64,000 bases of DNA. Origin: CAUZIR01 sp965250195 (lineage in GTDB: Bacteria; Chloroflexota; Dehalococcoidia; Lucifugimonadales; UBA2962). Below the pieces are notes generated by a model. That model searched no databases and was not told the origin of the DNA. It saw only the letters and a list, made by a program, of their open reading frames with translations. Position numbers and translations under genes: made by a program. Numbering within the stretch: the first letter of the stretch is position 1; every line of letters begins with the position of its first letter. The DNA lies in contig OZ252295.1 in the NCBI GenBank assembly GCA_965250195.1, positions 806,001 to 870,000 of the forward strand. The letters are read 5' to 3'. Positions 23,335-31,764 of the stretch are shown here, piece by piece.

Positions 23335-23625
23335 ATGACCGTCCCCGAACCGATACATCCGGGCGAGCATCTGTCGGAGATCATGGAGGAGTTGGGCATC
23401 ACCCAATATCGCCTAGCAAAGACCATAGGAGTGCCCCCGATACGCATCCACGATATTGTCCACCGTCGCAGGTCCATCACAGTGGACACCGCGCTGAAGA
23501 TAGGAAAGGCCCTGGGGACAACTCCGGAGTTTTGGCTGAATCTCCAGAGGATGTACGACCTGGATGTGGCACGAGCCACTACCGACGTAAGCGGGATCGA
23601 GCCGCTTGTGGAGGTATCGGCCTGA
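23335..23625 (+). CDS. higA: HigA-type antitoxin (XRE-family regulator)
   Basis: 96 residues from the ATG at 23335, with GAGGAGGAAA just upstream overlapping the higB stop. It opens with PIHPGEHLSEIMEELGITQY and has a helix-turn-helix (RLAKTIGVPPIRIHDIVHRR) and the family pattern ALGTTPEFWLNLQ. It is expected to neutralise HigB by direct binding and to repress the operon at the palindrome upstream of higB. It is complete and undamaged, in contrast to most neighbours. Confidence 0.92.
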   Translation: MTVPEPIHPGEHLSEIMEELGITQYRLAKTIGVPPIRIHDIVHRRRSITVDTALKIGKALGTTPEFWLNLQRMYDLDVARATTDVSGIEPLVEVSA

Positions 23626-23674
23626 AACCGCCGGGAACCTTCGCGATAGAACGAGGAGGCTCAAGGAGGACAGC

Positions 23675-24124
23675 ATGAAGAAGCACCAAACACCAACACC
23701 GGCGGCCCTGTACGCCAGGGTGTCCAGCGACAGGCAGGACGTGGACCTTTCGGTGGCGGCCCAGCTACGGGCGCTCAGGGACTACGCTGAGAAGAATGGC
23801 TACTCTGTAGCCCGCGAGTACGTGGACGAGGCCGAGAGCGGCCGGGTCGCCGACCGGCCCCAGTTCCGGGAGATGATAGAGGAGGGGAGCAGGCCCAATG
23901 CTGCCTTTCAGGTGATTCTCGTCTGGAAGTTCAGCCGGTTCACCTGTAAGCGGGAGCACGCCGTAGCATTCAAGTCCATGCTCCGCAGAAAAGGCGTGAA
24001 GGTCGTCTCCATCACCGAACACGCCGACGACTCCCCCACTGGGAAGCTCATGGAGGCCATCATCGAGAGCGTGGACGAGTTCTACTCTGAAAACTTCGTA
24101 CTCAGGTTCAGATTGATGCTGTGA
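23675..24124 (+). pseudogene. Truncated serine recombinase (N-terminal catalytic domain only)
   Basis: 149 residues from an ATG preceded by AAGGAGGA. The resolvase/invertase catalytic domain is present: LYARVSSDRQDVDLSVAAQ with the nucleophilic serine, then ADRPQFREMIEE, then VWKFSRFTCKREHA. The sequence runs to IIESVDEFYSENF, where large serine recombinases continue with a recombinase and zinc-ribbon region of 300 or more residues. Here it ends after nine unrelated residues. The canonical RFxR motif reads KFSRFTCKR, with Thr-Cys in place of the usual Ala-Arg. I infer a decayed integrase or resolvase. Confidence 0.8.
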
Positions 24125-24158
24125 GACGGTCGCCGACTGGAGGCCGCCGCGGGGCATC

Positions 24159-25274
24159 ATGACGGACGCTGTCGTCACCCTGTCCGTATGGAGCGCACTG
24201 GGGGAGGAGCACCGGCCCGCGGCCAGTGAGCAGGGGCCGCGAATCTCGGAACGATTGGCCGCTCGGCTTGGGTTGGCCTATCTGAGCTTCGCCGTCCCCG
24301 AACTCAATGTCACTGGCAAACCCCACTCGCCGGTTGTTCGTCTTATGGGGAGAGGCGAGTTCCAGGCGATGAGAGGGTCAACACCGACAACGGACTCGGA
24401 CCCATTGGTATGGGTCGTCGAAGCTCAGGGTTCCTGGCGAACCGGCGGCATCGTACCCAAGAATAGGCGGCAGGACCTGTCGGTAGGTCTGGTAGCCTTC
24501 GATGCCGACACCGGCCGACGATATGGCGCCTTCCACGGGAACATCTCGCTGCTGGGAACGCCCGGTGGATCTCGACCCTCAACGCCAACCCCGGAACCCA
24601 CCAAGGTGCAGATCAGGCCCGCTGGACCTACGCCAACTCCTGTTCGAGAACAAGCCAGGACGGCCGGGCCTCGTTGGCCCACGGCCACGCCCACCAACGT
24701 CCAGATAATCGACCTAGCCCCCCATCTGCCCGACGAAGACAAGGTTGATGTGGTAGTTAAGACATCAAGTGGGGAGCGCTATCGCTATCGCATAGACCCG
24801 GAGGTATCTCCCCGCTCTCTCCTTGGTGAAGGCGACAGGGTAGCGAAAATAGTCCCTCCCAAGAGCATCATGGGAAACTATCCGCCTCGGCCGACTCCGA
24901 AACCGCCACCACCCCCAAAATCTACTCCATCTCCCCCGCCGAACATACCGGACCTTGCACGAGACACTGTGAGCAGCGAAGAGCGGGAGGAGGTCAAAGC
25001 ACGGCGTGGACCACCACCATGGGGACCGCATACTGCGGGGTCCGTGATCCAAATCGCGGGCCATCAACTGCAGCTGCCATCAGACGTCTACGTAGAAGCG
25101 ATAGTCTCGGAAATACTGTGCATTGCAGGTGAACCCTGCCCTGTGGCGCCCTTGTATGTCCTCCGCCGAGGGGATTCTCTCGCGAGCATCGAGAAGCGAA
25201 CGGGACGATTCGCGCCTGGGACGCCCGTCTCCACTATGGAAACGTTCGACTTCATTGAGAAGGCTTTGCGATGA
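24159..25274 (+). CDS. Proline-rich hypothetical protein, possibly N-terminally truncated
   Basis: 371 residues of unrecognised function. The first 130 residues form a possibly folded domain with SDPLVWVVEAQGSWRTGG. A linker rich in Pro and Thr follows (RPSTPTPEPTKVQIRPAG, later PPRPTPKPPPPPKSTPSP). The C-terminal part has IAGHQLQLPSDVYVEAIVSE with two cysteines (ILCIAGEPCP). Such linkers are common in exported proteins, but no signal peptide is present and no ribosome site precedes the ATG. The frame stays open a short way into the end of the recombinase fragment, so the true N-terminus may have been lost there. Confidence 0.6.
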   Translation: MTDAVVTLSVWSALGEEHRPAASEQGPRISERLAARLGLAYLSFAVPELNVTGKPHSPVVRLMGRGEFQAMRGSTPTTDSDPLVWVVEAQGSWRTGGIVPKNRRQDLSVGLVAFDADTGRRYGAFHGNISLLGTPGGSRPSTPTPEPTKVQIRPAGPTPTPVREQARTAGPRWPTATPTNVQIIDLAPHLPDEDKVDVVVKTSSGERYRYRIDPEVSPRSLLGEGDRVAKIVPPKSIMGNYPPRPTPKPPPPPKSTPSPPPNIPDLARDTVSSEEREEVKARRGPPPWGPHTAGSVIQIAGHQLQLPSDVYVEAIVSEILCIAGEPCPVAPLYVLRRGDSLASIEKRTGRFAPGTPVSTMETFDFIEKALR

Positions 25275-25414
25275 ATCAGACCATGCCATCGTGAGAGGCC
25301 CTAGAGTGAGACCACTAGCCGGAAAGTTCGCAATTCAGTACACGTAGGCCCACCAAAGCCCACAGCACTCGAAGTGCCGCCCGATCGCCGATTGGACCAC
25401 ACAAGGAGCGCCAA

Positions 25415-26653
25415 GTGAAACAGCCCGAGTTCTCGGATTTTCCGCTGGAAGAGTACGTGTCGCGTGCAAGCAGGCTGAGGGCCGTGCTGCAACGCGAGGG
25501 CATCGACGCCATGCTCGTCTCCAACAAAGAGAACATGACCTACTTCAGCGGGCTCATCCACGGGTACTACTGGGTCACAAGCTGGGACGAGGAGTCGCAG
25601 TTCGCGCTTCTACCGGCCTCGGATGCCGAGGAGCCGAGCCTCATCATCGCCGAGGGCCTCGAAGAGACGACGCGCACCAGCTGGATCGACGACGTGCCGC
25701 TCTGGGCCCAGTACCGGCCGGGATCTGATCGCACGCCCCTGGCGGTACTCGTCGACACGATCAAGACGAAGGGCCTAGCCAATGGCCGCATCGCCGCCGA
25801 GATCGGTCCGTTCGACCGCATGGCGGCGTCGCCCTACCTGTACGAGGGGCTGAAAGAACAGCTGCCGGACGTCGAGTTCGTGTCTTGCTACGAACTTGTC
25901 AGCGAAATACGGGCGATCAAGTCGGACGCCGAGATCGAGTGTATTCGTAGGGCCTGCGACATCACTTCGAAAAGCTTCGAGGCGGGCATGAAGGAACTGC
26001 GGGCGGGCATGTCCGAAAAGGAACTGGCGCACATCATCACCACGGAAATGCTCAGGCTCAACCCGGAGGCGGTGGCGGCCCATCCCTGGTCGCTATTCAT
26101 GACGACGAGCGGCCGCAGTCCGGTGCTGTTCGACGCCCCGCCGAGCGACTACCGGTTCAAGAAGGGCGACACCGGGTGGATCGACGGCGGCACCATCTAC
26201 AAGGGGTACTGGTGCGACATGCTCAGGTGCGTCTCGATAGGGCCTCCAAGCTACGACGTCGCCCGGTTCTACGAGGTGAGCCGGCGGGGTAACGAGGCGT
26301 GTATCGAGATGGTCAGGCCGGGGGTGAAGTTCACCGACCTGTGGGACCGCTTCGTCGAGGTCAGCCAGGAGATGGGATTCGCCTCCAACATGCAGCTATC
26401 CATCGACCATGGCTACTCGTTTCTCGGACATAGCATCGGTCTGTCTCCGCATGAGCAGCCCTTCATCACCGCCGACGCGCAGGGATGCGTGCAGGAGAAC
26501 ATGACGCTGTCGATAGAGGGCTTCGTGCCGGAGGCGCTGCCCTGGTCGGAGACCAAAATCGCGATGAAGAGCGAGGACAACCTCGTCGTCACCGCCGACG
26601 GCCACGAACTGCTGACGCCCCTGTCCCGCGACCTGTGGGTGACGCCGGACTAG
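25415..26653 (+). CDS. M24-family metallopeptidase (Xaa-Pro aminopeptidase/creatinase fold)
   Basis: 412 residues starting with GTG after AAGGAG. The N-terminal creatinase-type domain contains REGIDAMLVSNKENMTYFSG. The C-terminal pita-bread domain carries the expected metal ligands: Asp in WIDGGTIYKGYWCDM (two), His in GHSIGLSPHEQP, and Glu in LSIEGFV and MKSEDN. Family members cleave Xaa-Pro peptides, but the same fold includes creatinase and the DMSP lyase DddP, so the substrate is uncertain. It is the first gene of conserved type after the accessory island. Confidence 0.85.
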   Translation: MKQPEFSDFPLEEYVSRASRLRAVLQREGIDAMLVSNKENMTYFSGLIHGYYWVTSWDEESQFALLPASDAEEPSLIIAEGLEETTRTSWIDDVPLWAQYRPGSDRTPLAVLVDTIKTKGLANGRIAAEIGPFDRMAASPYLYEGLKEQLPDVEFVSCYELVSEIRAIKSDAEIECIRRACDITSKSFEAGMKELRAGMSEKELAHIITTEMLRLNPEAVAAHPWSLFMTTSGRSPVLFDAPPSDYRFKKGDTGWIDGGTIYKGYWCDMLRCVSIGPPSYDVARFYEVSRRGNEACIEMVRPGVKFTDLWDRFVEVSQEMGFASNMQLSIDHGYSFLGHSIGLSPHEQPFITADAQGCVQENMTLSIEGFVPEALPWSETKIAMKSEDNLVVTADGHELLTPLSRDLWVTPD

Positions 26654-26658
26654 TCGGG

Positions 26659-27102
26659 CTACGCCAGGGTCGCGGTCACACTTAGCTCCACGTTGCCCGC
26701 CATTGCGCCGGAGATGGGGCAGCCCTCTTTTGCGGCCTCTGCCGCTTTCCCGAAGGCCGACTGGTCGATGCCCGGGACAGTGCCGCTGACCGTCAGGGCG
26801 CTGGAGCTGACGTAGAAGCCGCCGCCGTCTTTGGGGGTAAATGTGACTTCGGCGCTCGCTTCCAGTCGCTCGGGGGGCGTGCCGGCGTTGGCCAGCTCGA
26901 ACGACAGGGCCATGCAAAAGCAACTGGCATGGGCCGCCGCGATCAACTCTTCGGGGCTGGTTTTGCCGCCGGGCTGTTCGGTTCGCGCCGCCCAGCTCAT
27001 CCCCAGATCTGAGAAGGCCCCGCTGCTCGCCGCGCTCACCACGCCGCTCCCGGACATGAGATCGCCCTGCCAGACCGCCTCTGCTCGCCTTACTGCAGCC
27101 AT
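26659..27102 (-). CDS. OsmC/Ohr-family peroxiredoxin
   Basis: 147 residues from the ATG at 27102, chosen because AGGAGGAAAACG precedes it. The two redox cysteines are visible in AHASCFCMALSFELANAG and EGCPISGAM, and the tail VELSVTATLA is typical of OsmC. These enzymes reduce organic hydroperoxides with dithiol co-substrates in the cytoplasm. It converges with the M24 gene (5-base gap) and diverges from lepA. Confidence 0.9.
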   Translation of the reverse strand: MAAVRRAEAVWQGDLMSGSGVVSAASSGAFSDLGMSWAARTEQPGGKTSPEELIAAAHASCFCMALSFELANAGTPPERLEASAEVTFTPKDGGGFYVSSSALTVSGTVPGIDQSAFGKAAEAAKEGCPISGAMAGNVELSVTATLA

Positions 27103-27168
27103 CGTTTTCCTCCTGAGTTCACGGTAAAAGGCGCCCCGGGGGCCGCCAGAGGGCCGCATCCTAACACC

Positions 27169-27174
27169 TATAAT
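27169..27174 (+). promoter_or_regulatory. lepA -10 box (TATAAT), leaderless start
   Basis: A perfect TATAAT ends 8 bases before the lepA ATG at 27183. Transcription would start at or beside the start codon, and no ribosome-binding site is present. Confidence 0.65.
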
Positions 27175-27182
27175 TGAAAGTC

Positions 27183-29054
27183 ATGGAAGCGTCCCGCATC
27201 CGCAACTTCTGCATCATCGCCCACATCGACCACGGCAAGTCGACGCTGGCCGACCGGCTGCTGGCCGAGACCGGCGCCGTCGATCCGCGCGACCTGCAGG
27301 AGCAGCACCTCGACTCTATGGACCTCGAACGTGAGCGCGGCATCACCATCAAGGCCCAGGCGGTGCGCCTTGAGTACGAGGCGGACGTGGGCGAGACCTA
27401 TCAACTCAACCTCATTGACACTCCCGGCCACGTGGACTTCACCTACGAGGTTTCGCGGTCCCTCGCCGCGTGTGAGGGCGCGCTGCTGGTGGTCGACGCG
27501 ACCCAGGGCATCCAGGCGCAAACTCTCGCCAATGTGTACCTGGCGCTGGAAAAGGACCTGAAGATCATCCCGGTCGTCAATAAGACCGACATGATCGCCG
27601 CCGAGCCCGAGCGAGTGGCCCGCGAGGTGTGCCAGACGTTCGGCTTCGACGAGAGCGAGGTTATCTACGCGTCAGGCAAGACCGGCGACGGCGTGCACGA
27701 CCTGTTGGAGGCCGTTGTGGGCCGGGTGCCGCCGCCGTCCGGCGACTCGGACTCACCCCTTAAGGCGCTGATATTCGACTCGAAGTACGACTCGTACAAA
27801 GGCGTCATGGCCTATGTCCGGGTGTTCGAGGGCGCCGTCCCCCCTCGTGCGCAGATCAAAGTGATGGGCAAAGGGACCACCGGCGAATCCCTGGAAATAG
27901 GCGTTTTTGCGCCAAAGGAAACCCCGGTGAAAGGCCTTCGAACGGGCGAGGTCGGCTACATAGCCACCGGGTTCAAGAAGGTGGGCGATGCTCCTGTGGG
28001 TGACACGATAACCCTCGTCAATCACGGAGCGACGGAGCCGTGGGATACCTATGAGCCGATGAAGCCGATGGTCTTCGCGGGTCTCTACCCGGCCGACGGC
28101 GAGTCGTACGCCGACCTGCGCGAGGCACTGGAACGGCTGGTGCTCAACGACGCCGCGCTTGTGTACGAGCCGGAGCACTCGGTGGCGCTGGGACCGGGCT
28201 ACCGGTGCGGCTTCCTGGGCCTGCTGCACATGGACATCGTGCAGGAGCGCCTGGAACGCGAGTACGAGCTGTCACTGCTAGCGACAGCTCCGAGCGTGGC
28301 GTACAGGGTCGTGCTGGCGGACGAAACGGTGGTGGAGGTAGAAAATCCGGCCGACATGCCGCCGCCGCAGATGATCGGCGAGGTTCACGAGCCCTGGCTC
28401 GACCTGACCGTGCTGGTGCCCGACAGCTATATCGGCCCGGTAATGGAACTGGTGACTGGCAGGCGGGGCGAGATGAAAAGGATGGAGTACATCCAGAGTG
28501 GCAGCACCGACGGGCCCGATAGCAGCAATGGGGGCGGGGCAGGAGCCGGCGGCCTCGCCGTGGCGCAGGGCCAGCGGGTGATGCTGGAATACGCGGTGCC
28601 CCTATCCGAGGTGCTGATCGACTTCGCCGACCAGCTCAAGTCGCGCACCCAGGGTTACGCATCCATGGATTATTCGCTGGCGGAGTACCGGACCGGCAAG
28701 CTGGTCAAAGTGGACATCCTCGTCAGTGGGGACCCCGTCGATGCATTATCGATCATCGCCCATCGTGATACGGCTTATCAGCAGGGACGCGACCTGGTGG
28801 CCCGGCTCAAGGAGTTGATACCGCGTCAGCTCTTTGAAGTCCCCATACAGGCCGCCATCGGCAACAAGATTCTCGCTCGCGAAACGGTCAAGGCGCTGCG
28901 CAAGAACGTGCTGGCCAAGTGCTACGGCGGCGACGTGACGCGCAAGCGCAAGCTTTTGGAGAAGCAGGCTAAGGGCAAAAAGCGCATGAAGCGGGTGGGC
29001 CGGGTGGAGATCCCGCAGGAGGCTTTCCTGTCCATCCTCAAAGTCGAGCGATAG
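27183..29054 (+). CDS. lepA: Elongation factor 4 (LepA), back-translocating GTPase
   Basis: A translational GTPase of 623 residues from the ATG at 27183; an in-frame TTG at 27174 overlaps the -10 box and is less likely. The G domain shows AHIDHGKSTLADRLL, ERERGITIKAQAVRL, DTPGHVDFTYEVSRSLAACE and NKTDM. The LepA-specific C-terminal domain includes YGGDVTRKRKLLEKQAKGKK and RVEIPQEAFLSILKVER. One oddity is a Gly/Ser-rich insertion (DGPDSSNGGGAGAGG) before RVMLEYAVPLSEV, where most LepA proteins have a short turn. It acts on stalled or mistranslocated ribosomes. Confidence 0.96.
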   Translation: MEASRIRNFCIIAHIDHGKSTLADRLLAETGAVDPRDLQEQHLDSMDLERERGITIKAQAVRLEYEADVGETYQLNLIDTPGHVDFTYEVSRSLAACEGALLVVDATQGIQAQTLANVYLALEKDLKIIPVVNKTDMIAAEPERVAREVCQTFGFDESEVIYASGKTGDGVHDLLEAVVGRVPPPSGDSDSPLKALIFDSKYDSYKGVMAYVRVFEGAVPPRAQIKVMGKGTTGESLEIGVFAPKETPVKGLRTGEVGYIATGFKKVGDAPVGDTITLVNHGATEPWDTYEPMKPMVFAGLYPADGESYADLREALERLVLNDAALVYEPEHSVALGPGYRCGFLGLLHMDIVQERLEREYELSLLATAPSVAYRVVLADETVVEVENPADMPPPQMIGEVHEPWLDLTVLVPDSYIGPVMELVTGRRGEMKRMEYIQSGSTDGPDSSNGGGAGAGGLAVAQGQRVMLEYAVPLSEVLIDFADQLKSRTQGYASMDYSLAEYRTGKLVKVDILVSGDPVDALSIIAHRDTAYQQGRDLVARLKELIPRQLFEVPIQAAIGNKILARETVKALRKNVLAKCYGGDVTRKRKLLEKQAKGKKRMKRVGRVEIPQEAFLSILKVER

Positions 29055-29100
29055 CGGACTTCGGCCGTCCCCGCGGCTGCGTCGCATGCGTCGCGGGTGC

Positions 29101-29106
29101 TACCAT
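29101..29106 (+). promoter_or_regulatory. -10 box (TACCAT) of the SRP RNA gene
   Basis: TACCAT ends 6 bases before G29113, the predicted first base of the SRP RNA. The fit of spacing and RNA 5' end supports it; no good -35 is seen. Confidence 0.5.
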
Positions 29107-29112
29107 GAAACC

Positions 29113-29326
29113 GGCCGTGCTAGGCGGGGAGCTAGCGGTGTCCTGTACTCGCAATCCGCTTTAGCGAGGCTGAATTCCCCTCGGAGGTCCCCCTTCCGAG
29201 ACCACTGTCCCCGGGCGTCGGCGTTGATAGCCGGGTCCCACGCGGCGAGAGCCTGTGAACCCCGTCAGGTCCGGAAGGAAGCAGCGGTAAGCAGAGTCTT
29301 TCGGGTGCCGTGGGTCCACCTGGCTT
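29113..29326 (+). ncRNA. ffs: Signal recognition particle RNA, large (Alu-containing) type
   Basis: The 5' part GGCCGTGCTAGGCGGGGAGC, followed by TAGCGGTGTCCTGTA, matches the Alu domain of bacterial large SRP RNAs such as Bacillus scRNA. The 3' part holds the invariant Ffh-binding loop: GTCAGGTCCGGAAGGAAGCA followed by GCGG. The arms GGGTCCCACGCGGC and GCCGTGGGTCC pair on either side of this loop. About 214 bases, between lepA and rsmA. It forms the SRP with Ffh and targets membrane and secreted proteins. Confidence 0.93.
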
Positions 29327-29437
29327 GAGTCGGCCCCGAAGGTCATGTCTCGCAAGGAGATCGAATCAGGGGTGCACGGCCACCTCCACCCTATCGCCAC
29401 GCTTTTTGGCGTTGTGGGCGATACTCTGCGATGACCT

Positions 29438-30268
29438 ATGCAGTCAACTACTCGCCAGCCGCCGGAACATCGACCCAAGCGCTCGCTTGGTCAGAATTTT
29501 CTCATCGACGAGACGATCTCGCTCCGTATCGTCAATGCTCTCGACCTGACCCCCACAGACGCTGTCGTGGAAATCGGGCCGGGTCGGGGTGCGCTCACGA
29601 CCCTGCTGGCCGAGCGGGCGGGCCATGTGACGGCGATCGAGATGGACGACCCTCTGGCGCCGGAACTGGCCCGTCGTTACTCCTCTGACGACTCTGTGAC
29701 GATAGTTCACGGCGACGCGCTGGAGGTCGATCCGGCGGACCTCGCCGGGCCGAGCACGGCTTACAAAATGGTCGGCAACCTGCCCTACAACGTCGCGTCT
29801 CCCATCATTCGGCGGTTTCTCACGGCCGAGCACAAGCCGGAGCTGATGGTCGTCATGCTGCAACTGGAGGTCGCCGAGTCCATGGCCGCGGCTCCGGGGG
29901 GCATGACCTACATGTCGGTGGAGGTTCAGCTTCGGGCATTCGTTGATGTGCTGTTTCCGGTCCCGCCAGAGGCGTTCCGGCCCCGGCCCAGGGTCACCTC
30001 GGCCGTCGTCGCGCTGAAGCCGCATAGGCAGCCGGTGCTCGATCTCGAATCAGAGGCGAAATTCCTCGAAGTGGTGCGGGCCGGGTTCTCGGCCAGGCGA
30101 AAGCAGCTTCATAACAGTCTTGGTCGCGGGCTCGATCTCGGCGCGGCCGATGTACGAGCGATGCTCGAAACGGCGGGCATCGACGGTACCCGGCGGGCGC
30201 AGACGTTGTCGCTGCCGGAGTGGGGAGCCGTCTACGAGGCTTTTCAACAACTGGGGCGGGGCGCATGA
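29438..30268 (+). CDS. rsmA: 16S rRNA dimethyladenosine transferase RsmA (KsgA)
   Basis: 276 residues. The family pattern KRSLGQNFLIDETISLRIV is followed by the SAM-binding VEIGPGRGALTTLLAERA, the acidic EMDD, and the catalytic NLPYNVASPIIRRFL. The C-terminal part has FRPRPRVTSAVVALKPH and SARRKQLHNSL. It dimethylates two adjacent adenines near the 3' end of 16S rRNA during 30S assembly. Its stop overlaps the ispE start (ATGA), a common gene order in bacteria. A GATACT at 29420-29425 may be a -10 box close to the start. Confidence 0.96.
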   Translation: MQSTTRQPPEHRPKRSLGQNFLIDETISLRIVNALDLTPTDAVVEIGPGRGALTTLLAERAGHVTAIEMDDPLAPELARRYSSDDSVTIVHGDALEVDPADLAGPSTAYKMVGNLPYNVASPIIRRFLTAEHKPELMVVMLQLEVAESMAAAPGGMTYMSVEVQLRAFVDVLFPVPPEAFRPRPRVTSAVVALKPHRQPVLDLESEAKFLEVVRAGFSARRKQLHNSLGRGLDLGAADVRAMLETAGIDGTRRAQTLSLPEWGAVYEAFQQLGRGA

Positions 30269-31167
30269 ACGAGGTCCGGCTGCTTGCGCCTGCGAAGGTC
30301 AACCTGACGCTGGAGGTGCTGGGCAAGCGGACCGACGGCTACCACGACCTGGCCTCGATACTAGTGGCGGTCGATCTGGCCGACGAGCTCACTCTTCGGG
30401 ACGCGGACGAGATCGGGTTGGTGTGCGATGTGCCAGAGCTTGGAGGGCCGAAAAACCTGGCGCATCAAGCCGCCGCGCGGCTGCGAGAGGCGGCCGGGAT
30501 TAGCGGCGGCGTTCGAATTTCACTATCGAAGAAAATCCCGGCGGCGGCTGGATTGGGGGGCGGCTCCAGCGACGCGGCTGCCGTGCTGATCGGCCTCAAC
30601 CGGCTGTGGAAGCTGGGGATGTCGGCCCCGGACCTGACGCCCATCGCGGCGGAACTGGGATCGGACGTGCCGTTCTTTCTCTACGGGGGCACCGCGATGG
30701 TGCAGGGGCGCGGAGAGGTAGTGCGGCCGCTCCCATTTGCCGATATGAAGCACGCGCTCGTGCTGTGCCCGGACATTACGGTCGATAACAAGACGGCGAC
30801 TCTATTCGGCCTGTTGGGTTCCCCGGCACCGTCTCGGGGCGCGCTCACTCGCAAGCTTGAGGCGCGCATACGGGGCGGCGGGGACGTACCCGCGCAGTTC
30901 CTCTACAACCGGTTCGATGACGTCGCAGACGAGGCATACCCGGCGCTCAAAGAGTACCGAGAGGCCCTGGGGAATATGGGCGCGACGGAGATTCACCTGT
31001 GCGGCGCGGGCCCTTCGATGTTCACGCTGGTGGAACGGCGTGAGGTTGGCACGACGCTCGCACTGCTGCTAAGTCACCGGTACGGCTGGGCAGCGCACCT
31101 GGTGACGCCCACGCCGCCAGTCCAGTGGCCTCCCAACACCGCTGCACCGGGAGCGTCGCATGAGTGA
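30265..31167 (+). CDS. ispE: 4-diphosphocytidyl-2-C-methyl-D-erythritol kinase IspE
   Basis: 300 residues from the ATG that overlaps the rsmA stop by four bases. This start gives the family N-terminus RLLAPAKVNLTLEVLGKRTD with the substrate-binding lysine. The GHMP kinase ATP loop reads KIPAAAGLGGGSSDAAAVL, and GSDVPFFLYGG carries the catalytic Asp. The C-terminal GAGPSMFTLVE is also typical. It phosphorylates CDP-methylerythritol in the non-mevalonate (MEP) isoprenoid pathway. Confidence 0.95.
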   Translation: MNEVRLLAPAKVNLTLEVLGKRTDGYHDLASILVAVDLADELTLRDADEIGLVCDVPELGGPKNLAHQAAARLREAAGISGGVRISLSKKIPAAAGLGGGSSDAAAVLIGLNRLWKLGMSAPDLTPIAAELGSDVPFFLYGGTAMVQGRGEVVRPLPFADMKHALVLCPDITVDNKTATLFGLLGSPAPSRGALTRKLEARIRGGGDVPAQFLYNRFDDVADEAYPALKEYREALGNMGATEIHLCGAGPSMFTLVERREVGTTLALLLSHRYGWAAHLVTPTPPVQWPPNTAAPGASHE

Positions 31168-31576
31168 CGCCGTAGTCGCCGGGGCTTTTCTGGGGATGTT
31201 GATGGCGTCGGTCTTCGTGTCGGTGGGCGCGGTGATCCTGCTGCCCTACATAAACCCGCACTCCCCGACGCTGCAAATGCTCGCCGAACGGGGGGGCAAT
31301 ACGACCCGTTTCGTGATGATTGTCCTGGCGTTCTACCCGGCGTGGGCGGCTATCGGCGCGGTCAACGGGCTGGTGTTGGTGGCAATCGAGCGGGGGGCGC
31401 CGGGCAACGGACTGGGTAGTCCAAATCTCGTGTTCACGGCCGTCCTGGTCGGTTTTGCCATCCTGATCGCGGCACCGGCTGCGCTACTCTTGCGCCGCTC
31501 GGTAATTGGAGTGGCCGTGATGGGACTTTCGTTCGCCGGCATCTTCGGCTGGGCGCTGCCCCATTTCGCGAGCTAG
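31160..31576 (+). CDS. Small multi-pass membrane protein of unknown function
   Basis: 138 residues with about four hydrophobic segments (near residues 5-27, 50-77, 95-110 and 115-132) and no recognised family. It overlaps the end of ispE by eight bases, so it is probably co-translated with it. The short loops and absence of catalytic-looking motifs give no functional hint. A 7-bp hairpin (CCGACCT-CTGG-AGGTCGG, 31598-31615) lies just beyond its stop. Confidence 0.7.
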   Translation: MSDAVVAGAFLGMLMASVFVSVGAVILLPYINPHSPTLQMLAERGGNTTRFVMIVLAFYPAWAAIGAVNGLVLVAIERGAPGNGLGSPNLVFTAVLVGFAILIAAPAALLLRRSVIGVAVMGLSFAGIFGWALPHFAS

Positions 31577-31597
31577 ACTGGGCGAGCGAAATCGAGC

Positions 31598-31615
31598 CCG
31601 ACCTCTGGAGGTCGG
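31598..31615 (+). terminator. Hairpin downstream of the membrane-protein gene
   Basis: CCGACCT (31598-31604) pairs with AGGTCGG (31609-31615) around CTGG. No T-run follows, so it may be a processing or attenuating hairpin rather than an intrinsic terminator. Confidence 0.35.
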
Positions 31616-31621
31616 CCACAG

Positions 31622-31643
31622 TACGAGAGTGATACGAGAGTGA
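31622..31643. repeat. Perfect 11-bp tandem duplication
   Basis: TACGAGAGTGA occurs twice in direct succession (31622-31632, 31633-31643). It sits exactly where the start of the exonuclease-helicase gene is expected, and the unit length is not a multiple of three. Confidence 0.85.
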
Positions 31644-31764
31644 CAAGACCATAAGACAGCTACTTCCCACCCGCACGCCGATTCTCGAAGAGGAGTGGAT
31701 AGCCCTCGACCTCGAGACTACGGGGCTTTCCCCCAAGTCCGAGGCGATTACCGAGGTCGGTGCG
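31633..31764 (+). other. In-frame N-terminal extension of the exonuclease-helicase without a standard start
   Basis: This stretch is open and in frame with the gene at 31765. It encodes ILEEEWIALDLETTGLSPKS, followed by EAITEVGAV, which includes the exonuclease I motif (DLETTG) that the domain cannot lack. No ATG, GTG or TTG occurs between the stop at 31630-31632 and GTG 31765. The nearest possible initiators are ATA 31651 and ATT 31681. Confidence 0.7.
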
